64,000 bases of DNA from Paenibacillus glycanilyticus. Lineage in GTDB: Bacteria; Bacillota; Bacilli; Paenibacillales; Paenibacillaceae. The DNA lies in contig NZ_JAMBNP010000007.1 of assembly GCF_023715145.1 (NCBI RefSeq), positions 246,214-310,213 of the forward strand, read 5' to 3'. A model generated the notes under the pieces. That model saw only the letters and a program-made list of their open reading frames with translations. It had not been told where the DNA came from and searched no databases. Each line of letters starts with the position of its first letter. Position 1 is the first letter of the stretch. The position numbers and the translations under genes were made by a program. This document shows, piece after piece, positions 6,931 to 16,148 of this stretch.

Positions 6931-9900
6931 TTGTTTAAAATTAGAAACATTTTGTCGCTTAACAAAAGTCAGCCTGCCGAAGAATCGGCAGCCCCCCGCG
7001 AGGGGAAGCGATCTTGGAGTAAAAAATGCGTCTTCGCGGGAACCCTTGCGCTTTCCATGGTTTTCGCGGGAGTGATTCCGTCCAACAACGCCTTTGCGTT
7101 AACAAGGCTAACGTCCGAGGACGGAATAGCTTGGGAAATCCACGATTCGTTCGCTCCCAACCTAGACACCGGCAGTATTCGCAGTGCAAGCAATACGCCC
7201 ATACAGGGATTTGGCAATATTTTCGTCCAAGTGTCCACTACGCCCGCTCCTCGGATGAACGGTCAACTGATGAGAGACTTCGGACTTGTGTTCGACGGCA
7301 ATGATACATTCGACACCACAAGGTCCGTCAATCTGGGAAATGTGCTTATCACTCGCGATGTTTACCTTAACAGCGCAAGCAACACCGTTCGTTTCTTCGA
7401 CACTTTCACAAATACAACAAGCACTCCCGTAACGGTCAATGTATCCTTCGGCGGATCGCTTGGCTACGGATCCGATGCAAATTACGGCGCCGTAAAGTCA
7501 ACCTCCAGCGGAGATACCGCAATTACCTCCGATGATTCATGGGCATTGATAGGCAATTCGAGACCAACGGACCGTCCGATTGGCGTCGTTCTTGGTTCGC
7601 CGGCTCCGTTCGAAGGAGCATTGCAAGGCACCGGCGATCAGCAGCAGAACCCCTTCGCCACCCCGCTCGCCACCTCAGGCAATGACGCAAACTTCTACGG
7701 TTTTATTCATAAATTGACGATAGAGCCGGGTCATACCCAATCGCTGGCCAGATACGTGCTGGCCGGAGGAACAGGCGAAGCCGGATTAACCCAGGCCGCC
7801 GATTCGCTGAATCAACTGACGGAAACCCCCGACTTCACGCACCTGACTCCCGCAGAGATATGCACGGTTAGCAACTGGAATCTTTCCAGCCTGACCGGAT
7901 TTGACTCTGCCGCTTGCGCAGACGTTACGCGTCTCGACATTCCGGCGGCTCCGGCCGCACCGCCAATGGTCACAACCTCCAATTACGACGTGTTTAACAA
8001 GAGCATCGCGCAATTGAAGAACGATATGGAGAAGGGCATCACAACCTCCGAGGCGATCACCCAAGCCTATCTGGATCGCATTGCAGCATACGATTCGGGT
8101 CAGCTGGGCTTCCACTCCTTCCTTCACATCTCGGAAACGGCCCTCCAACAGGCAAGAGCGGCGGACAAGGCCCGCAGAGAAGGAAAGACCGGCCCATTGT
8201 TAGGCATTCCGATTGCCATTAAAGATATTTATGATACGAAGGATATGCCGACCACCGGCGGCTCCAAAGCGCTGGAAGGCTTCCAGCCCAAAGCGGATGC
8301 TTACCAGGTTGAGAAGCTGAGAGAAGCAGGGGCCGTCATTATCGGCAAGACCAATACATCGGAATTCGCCAACAGCGGCAGCTTCAGCGAAAGCGGCTGG
8401 ATGCAAACCTGGAACGCGCTTTATCCATCGAAAACCTCGTTTGGCTCCAGCGGCGGCTCCGCGGTATCCGTTGCGGCAAGCTTTGCGGCAGCAGCCATGG
8501 GAACACAAACCGGCGTATCCCTTTACGCGCCAACCACGGGCGCAAGCTTGACCGCCTTCCGCGGCACGGACGGCATGGCCAGCACGCGCGGCATAATCCC
8601 TCTGACATGGGGGCAGGATTATGCGGGACCTATCGCCCGCACCGTTACCGACTTGGCTTATTTGCTGAATGCAACGACAGGCACCGATCCGCAGGATATG
8701 CTGACTCAGGAAGCGGACGCAAAAAGGCCGGAAGATTGGACGACCGCTCTCAGTCCGGATGCTTTGAAAGGCAAGCGCATCGGCTATATTCCGTCCTCAT
8801 TCAACTCCTCCTATGCCGATGACGGTACGGGCGAGGCCGTTAAGCAGCACTTTGACGATCTGGTGAAAGCCGGAGCTACCATGGTCGAAATGAGCGAGCC
8901 TCCGGGCGGCGGAACAAGGCCTGCCGGAAATGCGGGATCCGAGGGCTGGGCACGCTACATCGAGCTGCACGACAATTTCCCTTACGCCAATGGCGATGAG
9001 CTGCTCGCCTCGCCTAAAGTGCTGCTATACAATCAAAGAAGCTTGCAAGTTCGTCCGCGCATGACGGAAAGCCAGGTACAGGATTACATCACCTACAGAA
9101 CGAACTATAAACGGATCATCGCAGACTGGATGGATCAATACGACGTAGACAGCGTTGTATATGCAGGTTTTATAAGCGACGTATATAACAACGACGGCGC
9201 GGCCTCTCAGCTCAGCTCCGACAGAGGCACCGGCGTGTTAACCTCCAACGTCGGACTGCCAACCGTTATCGTGCCCGTAGGCAAGAATCCAAATGGTTAT
9301 TCGATCTCTATGCAGCTGGTCGGCAAAGCCTGGGATGACGCTAATGTTTTAGCCATGGGGTACGCCTTGGAGCAGCAAACCTCCGCCCGCACGGTAACAA
9401 CCTTTGCGCCGGCACTGAGCTATTCGCCGCCAACAACGCCTCCGACAACACCTCCAACAACGCCTCCGCCGGGCAATAACAACGGAGCGCCTTCGGGAGG
9501 CAGCGAAACACCGGATCCTACTCCGGAAGAGATTTCGTTTACCGATACAGAAGGGCATTGGGCCAAGTCCAGCATTGACTATCTGGTTCAAAGGGGACTT
9601 CTGTCCGGTTACCCGGATGGCACCTTCCGTCCAGACCTTGGCATTACCCGTGCCGAGGCATTGAAGGTACTGGCACTGCAGCTTGGTCTAGAATCGCAGA
9701 CAAGCAGCTTTGCCGATGTGCCTAGCAAGCACTGGGCTGCCGGATACATCGGGGCCGCGCAGAAGTCGGGACTCATGAACGGCTATGCGGATGGCAAATT
9801 CCGGCCGGACGATCAACTCAACCGGGCGGAAATGGCTGCCCTGGTCGCCAGAGCGTTCCAGCTTAGCGGCAGCGGCAATACCTCTTTCCCGGATGTCGAG

Positions 9901-10044
9901 GCAGATTCCTGGTCACGCGCCTATATCGACGCCTTGATTGCCAACAAGATTGTCACGGGGTATGCGGACGGCAATTTCCGACCTGGCAATGCGATAACCA
10001 GAGCCGAATTTGCAACGATGATCGCCAGAGTGCTTCAACGCTAA
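6931..10044 (+). CDS. exported SLH-anchored amidase-family protein
   Basis: A 1037-residue modular cell-wall protein. A signal peptide with a long basic n-region ends at A-F-A (about residue 56). Residues 57-350 form a beta-rich region of unknown role. Residues 360-820 are an amidase-signature hydrolase: Lys431, Ser506 and Ser530 have exactly the 75- and 24-residue spacings of the Ser-cisSer-Lys triad. The usual G-T-D-T-G-G-S-I-R motif reads G-T-Q-T-G-V-S-L-Y, so substrate recognition is probably unusual. A Thr/Pro linker (about 830-870) leads to three SLH domains with T-R-A-E or N-R-A-E motifs that bind pyruvylated wall polymer. The TTG start has AAGGAG 10 nt upstream. It probably cleaves an amide outside the cell; the substrate is unknown. 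Confidence 0.9.
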   Translation: MFKIRNILSLNKSQPAEESAAPREGKRSWSKKCVFAGTLALSMVFAGVIPSNNAFALTRLTSEDGIAWEIHDSFAPNLDTGSIRSASNTPIQGFGNIFVQVSTTPAPRMNGQLMRDFGLVFDGNDTFDTTRSVNLGNVLITRDVYLNSASNTVRFFDTFTNTTSTPVTVNVSFGGSLGYGSDANYGAVKSTSSGDTAITSDDSWALIGNSRPTDRPIGVVLGSPAPFEGALQGTGDQQQNPFATPLATSGNDANFYGFIHKLTIEPGHTQSLARYVLAGGTGEAGLTQAADSLNQLTETPDFTHLTPAEICTVSNWNLSSLTGFDSAACADVTRLDIPAAPAAPPMVTTSNYDVFNKSIAQLKNDMEKGITTSEAITQAYLDRIAAYDSGQLGFHSFLHISETALQQARAADKARREGKTGPLLGIPIAIKDIYDTKDMPTTGGSKALEGFQPKADAYQVEKLREAGAVIIGKTNTSEFANSGSFSESGWMQTWNALYPSKTSFGSSGGSAVSVAASFAAAAMGTQTGVSLYAPTTGASLTAFRGTDGMASTRGIIPLTWGQDYAGPIARTVTDLAYLLNATTGTDPQDMLTQEADAKRPEDWTTALSPDALKGKRIGYIPSSFNSSYADDGTGEAVKQHFDDLVKAGATMVEMSEPPGGGTRPAGNAGSEGWARYIELHDNFPYANGDELLASPKVLLYNQRSLQVRPRMTESQVQDYITYRTNYKRIIADWMDQYDVDSVVYAGFISDVYNNDGAASQLSSDRGTGVLTSNVGLPTVIVPVGKNPNGYSISMQLVGKAWDDANVLAMGYALEQQTSARTVTTFAPALSYSPPTTPPTTPPTTPPPGNNNGAPSGGSETPDPTPEEISFTDTEGHWAKSSIDYLVQRGLLSGYPDGTFRPDLGITRAEALKVLALQLGLESQTSSFADVPSKHWAAGYIGAAQKSGLMNGYADGKFRPDDQLNRAEMAALVARAFQLSGSGNTSFPDVEADSWSRAYIDALIANKIVTGYADGNFRPGNAITRAEFATMIARVLQR

Positions 10045-10047
10045 ACC

Positions 10048-10088
10048 AAAGAAACGGGCGCTGGATAGAACCAGCGCCCGTTTCTTTT
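10048..10088. terminator. bidirectional terminator
   Basis: AAAGAAACGGGCGCTGG pairs with its perfect reverse complement around a 6-nt loop, between the convergent SLH amidase and ROK kinase genes. Confidence 0.9.
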
Positions 10089-10125
10089 ATTTCATATACC
10101 TATCCTTCATCGCTATCGCATTCAA

Positions 10126-11124
10126 TCAGCGCAGCTGCAGACATTCCTCTTCATACCGCCGCCACATGGCAGCCCCCACTCCTCCAGCATCCTCCCCGAG
10201 CATGGCCGGTACAACCGTTACTTGCCCAACCAAACCGGGAATCCCCTGCTCCTGAATGGCTTTCTGCATAGGCTCCAGAAGCAAGCGGCCGCTGCGGGCG
10301 ACGCCGCCACCAATAACCACGAGCTTGGGATTGATCAAATGGATAATCGAGACAATCCCCTGACCTAACGCTTTTCCCGCGCTTGCTATAACCGATCCGG
10401 CGTACTTATCGCCTTTTATCGCCGCTGCCGCAACATGCTCCGCCGTCAGCGCTTCCGCAGCTCCTCCAGCTTCCTTCAATATGGCTTCGCCGTTAGCGAG
10501 TCCCCCGGCAATCCCTTCCCTGGCAATTCGGGCAATGGAATGTCCTGCCGCGTACATCTCGATGCAGCCGCGATTGCCGCAGGCGCATAACGGTCCGGAG
10601 CGGTCGATACTGATATGTCCCAGCTCCGCGGCGCTGTCGCTCGCCCCGAGTATAAGACGGCTGCCGCTTACAATCCCGCCGCCAATTCCGGTCGAGACCG
10701 TAACGAACACCATATCCTTCGTTCCGACTCCCGCCCCCGCCCGCCATTCGCCAAGCGCGGCGGCGTTCGCATCATTAAGCAGCCGCACCGGAGCGCGGAA
10801 GCGCTCCTCCAGCATGGAGCTGATCGGCACATTCCGCCAGCGCAAATTCGTCGCCAGCACGACCGTTCCCGAGGCTGGCTCCAGAATGCCCGCCGCCGCA
10901 ACGCCGATACTGCGGATACGGCAGGCTTCACGGTAAGGGAACACATTATCAAGCAGTCCTTCAACCATCTCGATCAGCCTTGCCACCGTATCTTCAACGC
11001 CCTGCTCAGGAAACGTCGGCTTCTTGCTGCGCGCGATAACGGATCCGCTCTCGTTCGTCAGAACAACCAGCATCTTCGTGCCGCCGAGATCGATTCCGAT
11101 ATCTATCATTGTAGTCTTATTCAT
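10126..11124 (-). CDS. ROK-family sugar kinase (glucokinase-like)
   Basis: A 332-residue cytosolic kinase that should phosphorylate an imported hexose or amino sugar at O6. The ATP phosphate-binding motif D-L-G-G-T-K lies near residue 12, the catalytic region L-L-N-D-A-N-A-A near 115, and the ROK zinc motif C-A-C-G-N-R-G-C near 180. No helix-turn-helix precedes it, which separates it from the ROK repressor upstream. The ATG at 11124 is preferred because GAGGTGG stands just before it. It is the last gene of a minus-strand series with CutC, two sugar permeases and a binding protein, so its substrate is probably the sugar those import. Confidence 0.9.
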   Translation of the reverse strand: MNKTTMIDIGIDLGGTKMLVVLTNESGSVIARSKKPTFPEQGVEDTVARLIEMVEGLLDNVFPYREACRIRSIGVAAAGILEPASGTVVLATNLRWRNVPISSMLEERFRAPVRLLNDANAAALGEWRAGAGVGTKDMVFVTVSTGIGGGIVSGSRLILGASDSAAELGHISIDRSGPLCACGNRGCIEMYAAGHSIARIAREGIAGGLANGEAILKEAGGAAEALTAEHVAAAAIKGDKYAGSVIASAGKALGQGIVSIIHLINPKLVVIGGGVARSGRLLLEPMQKAIQEQGIPGLVGQVTVVPAMLGEDAGGVGAAMWRRYEEECLQLR

Positions 11125-11137
11125 AGCTGCCACCTCA

Positions 11138-11821
11138 CTAGCCGAAAGCTCCTCTAATCTGCCGGATTTTCTCCGGATCTACTCTGACGATCCCGTCCAT
11201 AACCGTTCGGACGCCGCGTCCGAAATGAATTTCCGAAACGCCGGTCGCCTCGACGAATTGAGCGATGCCTTCCGGCATCAAGCCGCTGCCCGCCATCAAG
11301 ATAACCGGCGTGCCCTCCAACCTATTCGCAAGCTGCTTAATCTTAGCGGACGCATCCAGGGCACTAGCCTGTCCTCCGGAGGTCAGCAGGCGATTAACGC
11401 CGTTAAGCTGAAGCACATCCTCCAGTGCCTCATCCAAATCTTTTGCATCGTCGAAAGCCCGATTGAAGGTAATATTCATGCCTTGAGCCGCTTCCAGCAC
11501 AGGCGCCAAAATCTCCTTGTCTATGCGACCGTCCGGAGAAAGCGAGCCAATAACCACACCGGCTGCGCCTAGACTTCGAATCTCCCGAATATCATGCACC
11601 ATTGCGCGAATATCAAAGGAATCGTACATATAAGAGCGATTATGAGGACGGACGATAACATGCACGGGCAGCGTCGTAGCGGCCAGCGCCTCCCGAATAA
11701 GACCAATGCTTGGCGTCATGCCGCCTTCCTGAAGACCCGTTATCAATTCGATGCGATCCGCGCCGCCCGCTTCCGCCTGCAGCACGTCGTCCACGCTTGT
11801 AGCAATAACCTCTATGATCAT
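11138..11821 (-). CDS. cutC: CutC-family TIM-barrel protein
   Basis: A 227-residue protein with the full CutC length. Conserved stretches include the start I-E-V-I-A-T-S-V-D-D, G-A-D-R-I-E-L, V-I-V-R-P, T-F-N-R-A-F-D and L-L-T-S-G-G. CutC was named for copper tolerance in E. coli, but a direct role in copper handling is doubtful. In Firmicutes it often sits in sugar-uptake operons, as here, 14 nt ahead of the ROK kinase and after the permeases. A role in processing an imported sugar derivative is inferred from context only. Confidence 0.88.
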   Translation of the reverse strand: MIIEVIATSVDDVLQAEAGGADRIELITGLQEGGMTPSIGLIREALAATTLPVHVIVRPHNRSYMYDSFDIRAMVHDIREIRSLGAAGVVIGSLSPDGRIDKEILAPVLEAAQGMNITFNRAFDDAKDLDEALEDVLQLNGVNRLLTSGGQASALDASAKIKQLANRLEGTPVILMAGSGLMPEGIAQFVEATGVSEIHFGRGVRTVMDGIVRVDPEKIRQIRGAFG

Positions 11822-11861
11822 GAATTCTCTTCTCCTATCCTTCTTCCGTTATTCGCCCGCT

Positions 11862-12701
11862 CTAGCCCTTGACCGCGCCTTGGGACAATCCCGACACGAT
11901 ATACCTTTGGATAAGCGCGAACAGGATGGCGACGGGAATCAGGGACACCATACCCCCGGCACTCATCTCGCCCCAGTTGACGTCGAACTTCTGAACGAAG
12001 CCGTTAAGCCCCACCGGCACCGTCTTCACATGCTCGCTTGTCGTAAACATGACGCCAAAGAACAAATCGTTCCACGCTCCCATAAACGCGAATACGAACG
12101 TGGCGACAAGTCCGGGCAGCATGATCGGGAGCGTAATGCGGGCAACGGTCGATAATCGGCTGCAGCCGTCAATCATTGCCGCCTCTTCCAGCGCCACGGG
12201 GGTTTGCTGGAAGAATCCCGACATCGTAATGAGACAGAAAGGAATGTTAAGCGCCGTATACGTGATAATCAGAGCACCCAGCGTATTAAGCAGCGCAAGC
12301 TTGCCGAACACAATAAACAGAGGAACGAGCAGAATCATTACCGGAACCATCTGCGTCGTCAGGAAGATAAGCAGAATAACTCCCTTGCCTCTGAACCGGT
12401 ACCGGGCCAGCGCATATCCTCCGAAGATGGACACGATAAGCACCAGCAGCCCGCTCGACAAGCTTACAATCAGGCTATTCTTGAAATAGCCCAGAAAATC
12501 CGAAGTCCGGAACGTCTCGATATAATTGTTCCATGTCAAATTAGCCGGCCACAACGTCAGTACATCCCCGTATATTTCCTGTCTGTCCTTCAGCGAAGTG
12601 ACGAACAGCCAATAGAACGGAAGCAGCGCGGCAGCCAGGAACAAGAGGAGAACGGCAAACCGGATCCAGCCGGGAAAGCGCGCGCGCAAGAAATTCGCCA
12701 T
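11862..12701 (-). CDS. sugar ABC transporter permease (MalG type)
   Basis: A 279-residue inner-membrane protein with six predicted helices. The cytoplasmic EAA loop reads E-E-A-A-M-I-D-G and ends I-M-L-P-G-L near residues 185-210, the contact site for the ATPase. The N-terminus P-F-Y-W-L-F-V-T-S-L-K fits the MalG/UgpE class of carbohydrate permeases (CUT1 family). Its ATG overlaps the stop of the partner permease by one base (TAATG), so the two are translationally coupled. No ATPase gene lies nearby; a shared MsmX-type ATPase is presumed. Confidence 0.93.
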   Translation of the reverse strand: MANFLRARFPGWIRFAVLLLFLAAALLPFYWLFVTSLKDRQEIYGDVLTLWPANLTWNNYIETFRTSDFLGYFKNSLIVSLSSGLLVLIVSIFGGYALARYRFRGKGVILLIFLTTQMVPVMILLVPLFIVFGKLALLNTLGALIITYTALNIPFCLITMSGFFQQTPVALEEAAMIDGCSRLSTVARITLPIMLPGLVATFVFAFMGAWNDLFFGVMFTTSEHVKTVPVGLNGFVQKFDVNWGEMSAGGMVSLIPVAILFALIQRYIVSGLSQGAVKG

Positions 12702-13630
12702 TACAGATCCCCCGCTTCCCTAAATTTTGTAATGCGCAAGAAGAAAATCGTATATAGCGTCAGAACGACGAGCATGAATACGCCAAGCGCGGAGGCTTGC
12801 CCGAAGTCCGTGGAATAGCCGATTTTATTAAACATGTAAGACGGAAGATTGTCCGAGCTGTTCGCCGGTCCGCCCCCTGTCATAATGTAGATCAGGTCCG
12901 CGGAATTGAATACCCAGATGACCCGCAGAAGCAAGGTAAGCACGATCGTGGGTTTGATGTACGGAATGGTGATTTGAAACAGCTGGCGTACGCGGCCGGC
13001 GCCGTCAATGTCGGCAGCCTCGTACATTTCGTGCGGGACGGACTGCAGAGCAGCCAGAATCATAATGCCGAAGAAAGGAACGCCGTACCAGATCATCGCG
13101 ATAATGACCGGAATAATAGAGGTGCCGGAAAGCGCCAAAAAGGCAACAGGCTTGTGAATAATGCCTAGGTTCATGAGCAATTCATTGATGAGTCCGTTAC
13201 GTTGGCTAAACATCCATTTGAAGATCATGCCGATCAGAAAGGCCGATACGGCCCATGGCAGGAAGACAACCGCCTGATAGGCTCCCTTGCCTCTAAACGG
13301 TTTGTTGAGAGCTACTGCCAAGGCAAAGCCCAGTACGAATTGCAGGCTGACCACCGATACGATCCACAGAGCGGAATTGAGCAACACCTTCGGCATCACG
13401 GAATCCGATAGCAGCGACTTGAAATTGTCCAGACCCGAAAACTTGATGTTCTGCGGCTCAAACAAGACATAGTGCATAAAGGCAAGTCGCAGAGAGGAGC
13501 CAAGCGGGTAGGCAAAAAAAGCAACGACGATCAATAACGCGGGAAGCAATAACAAATAGGGTTCGAATCTGCGGAATAACTTCTTTCGTTTACCGGACTG
13601 CCGATTAGCGGATAGGTTCGCGGCTGACAT
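12701..13630 (-). CDS. sugar ABC transporter permease (MalF/UgpA type)
   Basis: A 309-residue membrane protein with six helices after a basic N-terminus and the EAA loop Y-E-A-A-D-I-D-G-A-G near residue 215. The signature W-V-F-N-S-A-D-L-I-Y-I-M-T-G-G-G-P is typical of CUT1-family first permeases. It forms a heterodimer with the downstream MalG-type permease. It follows the binding-protein gene, from which it is separated by a strong stem-loop. Confidence 0.93.
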   Translation of the reverse strand: MSAANLSANRQSGKRKKLFRRFEPYLLLLPALLIVVAFFAYPLGSSLRLAFMHYVLFEPQNIKFSGLDNFKSLLSDSVMPKVLLNSALWIVSVVSLQFVLGFALAVALNKPFRGKGAYQAVVFLPWAVSAFLIGMIFKWMFSQRNGLINELLMNLGIIHKPVAFLALSGTSIIPVIIAMIWYGVPFFGIMILAALQSVPHEMYEAADIDGAGRVRQLFQITIPYIKPTIVLTLLLRVIWVFNSADLIYIMTGGGPANSSDNLPSYMFNKIGYSTDFGQASALGVFMLVVLTLYTIFFLRITKFREAGDL

Positions 13631-13655
13631 AGGATAGCACCACCTTGATGAAGTT

Positions 13656-13697
13656 GCATGGCATGCATAATCTAACGGCGATCATGCATGCCATGGC
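13656..13697 (-). terminator. stem-loop between binding protein and permease genes
   Basis: GCATGGCATGCAT pairs with ATGCATGCCATGGC around a 15-nt loop, 12 bp after the binding-protein stop. No T run follows. It is more likely a 3'-end stabiliser that leaves more binding-protein mRNA than permease mRNA, as in malE-malF. Confidence 0.6.
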
Positions 13698-13708
13698 GTG
13701 CGCCTGAA

Positions 13709-15046
13709 TTACGACTTCGGATTATCCTTCAAATAAGCCGTTTGCTCGGTCGTAAGCCAGTCCGCAAGATTTTTGACCGTTGTGTCCAAATCCTGTGAGC
13801 CCGTCAAATACAATTGCGTCTCCTGTACCGAATACGTGCCCGTAAATTCGCCAAGACGGGTCAGATAGCTTGGAGGACCTGCGAAAACAATGTTGGAATC
13901 GGCCATCGAACCGGCATAGCCCGCAATTGGTCCTTCGCTGAAGAACGGATCCTTCAGGTTCTCGGCGTAGATTGGGATACTCGTGTTCGCTTTGCTGTAG
14001 GCCAGGTTGTTCTCCGGCGAGCTCATGAAGGAGATCAGCTTCCACGCTTCTCCTTCATGCTTCGTGTTCGAGGACATCGCGTAAGCAGCCGTGAAGCCCC
14101 AGAAGATGTAGCGTTTGCCGTCATCGGCCTTCGGCATCGGAACGACGTTCCATGTACCCTCTTGCATATTCTTTTGAGCAACCGCGATAACTTCCGGCGT
14201 TTGGTTCAGAATGCCGGCTTGTCCGGTCATGAAGCCTTGCACCATCTCGTTAAAGCCCCAGTTAATGGATTCCTCCGGCGAGTTGCCGTTCAGATACAGA
14301 TCGTAGAAGCGCTTGAACGCTTCTTTGCCTTCCGGCTTATACAGAATGGACTTGCCGTCCGCGTCGAACCAGCTGTCCGAATGCGTTGCCGCCATCACGT
14401 ATTCCATGGCGCGGATAATGCCGTTGGCGCCGCCGCGGAAGGAGATGCCGTATTGTCCTTTGCTGTCGTCCGTCAGCTGCTTCGCGTAATCGAAGTAATT
14501 TTCCCAGGTGTCAATCGACTCCGGCAGACCCTTCTCCTTGAACCAGTCCGTGCGAATGAACAGACCTTGCAAGAGGAACGCGTCCGGTATCGCGTATACC
14601 TCGTCTTTGAATTTGTTCCGGGCCTGCTTGGCCGCTTCCGTCAGATTGCCGACTTGATCCCATTTATCATAGAAAGGCTGGAGGCTTTGAATGTAGCCTG
14701 CCGACGCCATGCCGGCGAGCGATGTGTCGTCTATGCTGATGACGTCGGGAAGAATCCCCGCAGCGCCCATCGTCATCCACTTTTTGTTAGCCTCGTCCCA
14801 CGGAACCGACATGTACTCGACCGTAATATTCGGGTTCTCCGCTTCGAATTTCTTGATCATATCCTGCATAAACGCGGTACGTTCGGGGCTTGGAATCGGA
14901 TCCAAATAGGTCAGCTTTACTTTCTCGCCGCTTGCGGCGCCTTCATTCGCGCCGTTCGTTTCGTTCTCCTTGTTCCCTCCGCATGCGGCAAGAAGCACCG
15001 TCATGAGCAATAAAACCGACATTCCCAATAGCCACTTTCTCTTCAT
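13709..15046 (-). CDS. sugar ABC transporter solute-binding lipoprotein
   Basis: A 445-residue extracellular lipoprotein. The N-terminal basic-hydrophobic signal ends in the lipobox L-L-A-A-C, with acylated Cys near residue 22, followed by a Gly/Asn/Glu linker. The rest is a family 1 periplasmic-binding fold: the E-N-P-N-I-T-V-E-Y segment, L-P-D-V-I-S-I-D, and many surface Trp/Tyr residues. It captures a sugar or oligosaccharide for the two downstream permeases. The gene is preceded by the asparaginase and ROK repressor genes. Confidence 0.93.
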   Translation of the reverse strand: MKRKWLLGMSVLLLMTVLLAACGGNKENETNGANEGAASGEKVKLTYLDPIPSPERTAFMQDMIKKFEAENPNITVEYMSVPWDEANKKWMTMGAAGILPDVISIDDTSLAGMASAGYIQSLQPFYDKWDQVGNLTEAAKQARNKFKDEVYAIPDAFLLQGLFIRTDWFKEKGLPESIDTWENYFDYAKQLTDDSKGQYGISFRGGANGIIRAMEYVMAATHSDSWFDADGKSILYKPEGKEAFKRFYDLYLNGNSPEESINWGFNEMVQGFMTGQAGILNQTPEVIAVAQKNMQEGTWNVVPMPKADDGKRYIFWGFTAAYAMSSNTKHEGEAWKLISFMSSPENNLAYSKANTSIPIYAENLKDPFFSEGPIAGYAGSMADSNIVFAGPPSYLTRLGEFTGTYSVQETQLYLTGSQDLDTTVKNLADWLTTEQTAYLKDNPKS

Positions 15047-15119
15047 CTTTTTCTCTCCTCCTCATATCTCTTGCTTTTCTTTGTCTCTACCGGCCCAGCG
15101 TTTCGGACCGTTCCTTACG

Positions 15120-16127
15120 TTATATATTGGAATGTAACGTAAATACGGGTTTGTTATGGCCAATGACAAGCCGGTTGTCATTGCGGATCTCAAGCGGCGC
15201 AAGCTCATACATCCGATCGATGGTCTCCTGATTGCCGTACCCGATCTGCTCCAGAATCGAAGCCACGATTAACGGCCATTCATCCTCCGAGCCATCTTCG
15301 ACCTTCAGGGAGAAAGCCAGCCGTTCCCGCCTTAGACTGAAGCCGTATACGCCTTTGGCGCCGCCCTTGGCTACGATATTGGAATCAAGCAGCAGACTGG
15401 AGCATATCCGGTCCGTACCCGCAACCATCTCGCTATGCGCGTTCATGCGGCTCGCAATCTTGACGACCGCTTCCCGCAAGTCGGGCTTCGCAATCAGATC
15501 CGGGCATGCCAGCTTCAAAAAAGCGACTGCGAGGGCGTGCAGGGACAAGGCGAATACAGGGAATCCGCAGCCGTCCGTACCGAGGCCGATACTCTCCGGC
15601 GGCACCTCGGCCAGTTCGGCTAACGTGTCCAGAATTTCTCTCTGCGCGGGATGCTCCGGACTGCCGTAGCTGTCCATCGGGTAGCCCATGGCTTTGCATA
15701 ACGCCAGAATGCCAAGATGCTTGCCCGAGCAGTTGTGGTAGATGGACCGTTTCGGCTTCTGATCCCGCAGAAGCGCTTCGGTTGCGTACACGCTTAAGGG
15801 GTAAGTGGGATGGCAAATCAATTGCTCCTCCGACAACCCGGTTTTGCGCAGCATCGATTCCAGCACGGCCACATGGAACGGCTCCGCCCGATGGGAGCCC
15901 ATCATAATGGCCGCCTCCTCGTCGGTGAGACCGAAATGCTCATCCGCGCCGTGCCGGACGACCGGAATGGCCTGAAACGGCTTGGCCGACGACCTTAGGA
16001 AGCTGACCGCCTCGGGATTGCCCGCTGAGTAGACGATCTTCCCTCTATCGTCTACGCCGCATATATGACCGTAATGGACGCATTCCTCGATATCTCCTCT
16101 ATACTCCCTGACTAACGCAACAGACAT
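15120..16127 (-). CDS. asparaginase II-family (AnsA-type) protein
   Basis: A 335-residue protein of the thermolabile asparaginase II family (Rhizobium etli type), not the classical AnsA/AnsB fold. Conserved motifs are S-S-A-K-P-F-Q (about residue 46), H-N-C-S-G-K-H (about 130) and T-D-G-C-G (about 185), which hold the serine/lysine and zinc-binding cysteine residues of this family. It is expected to hydrolyse L-asparagine or an N4-substituted asparagine. It sits between a ROK repressor (22 nt upstream) and a sugar ABC transporter, which points to a sugar-amino acid conjugate as one possible substrate; this is inference. Confidence 0.85.
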   Translation of the reverse strand: MSVALVREYRGDIEECVHYGHICGVDDRGKIVYSAGNPEAVSFLRSSAKPFQAIPVVRHGADEHFGLTDEEAAIMMGSHRAEPFHVAVLESMLRKTGLSEEQLICHPTYPLSVYATEALLRDQKPKRSIYHNCSGKHLGILALCKAMGYPMDSYGSPEHPAQREILDTLAELAEVPPESIGLGTDGCGFPVFALSLHALAVAFLKLACPDLIAKPDLREAVVKIASRMNAHSEMVAGTDRICSSLLLDSNIVAKGGAKGVYGFSLRRERLAFSLKVEDGSEDEWPLIVASILEQIGYGNQETIDRMYELAPLEIRNDNRLVIGHNKPVFTLHSNI

Positions 16128-16148
16128 AACCGTCCCCTCCCTTACGAA

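Noticed and set aside
13814..15013. 399-codon plus-strand frame opposite the sugar-binding protein
   Set aside because: It is antisense to a well-supported lipoprotein gene and has no homology-like motifs or ribosome site.
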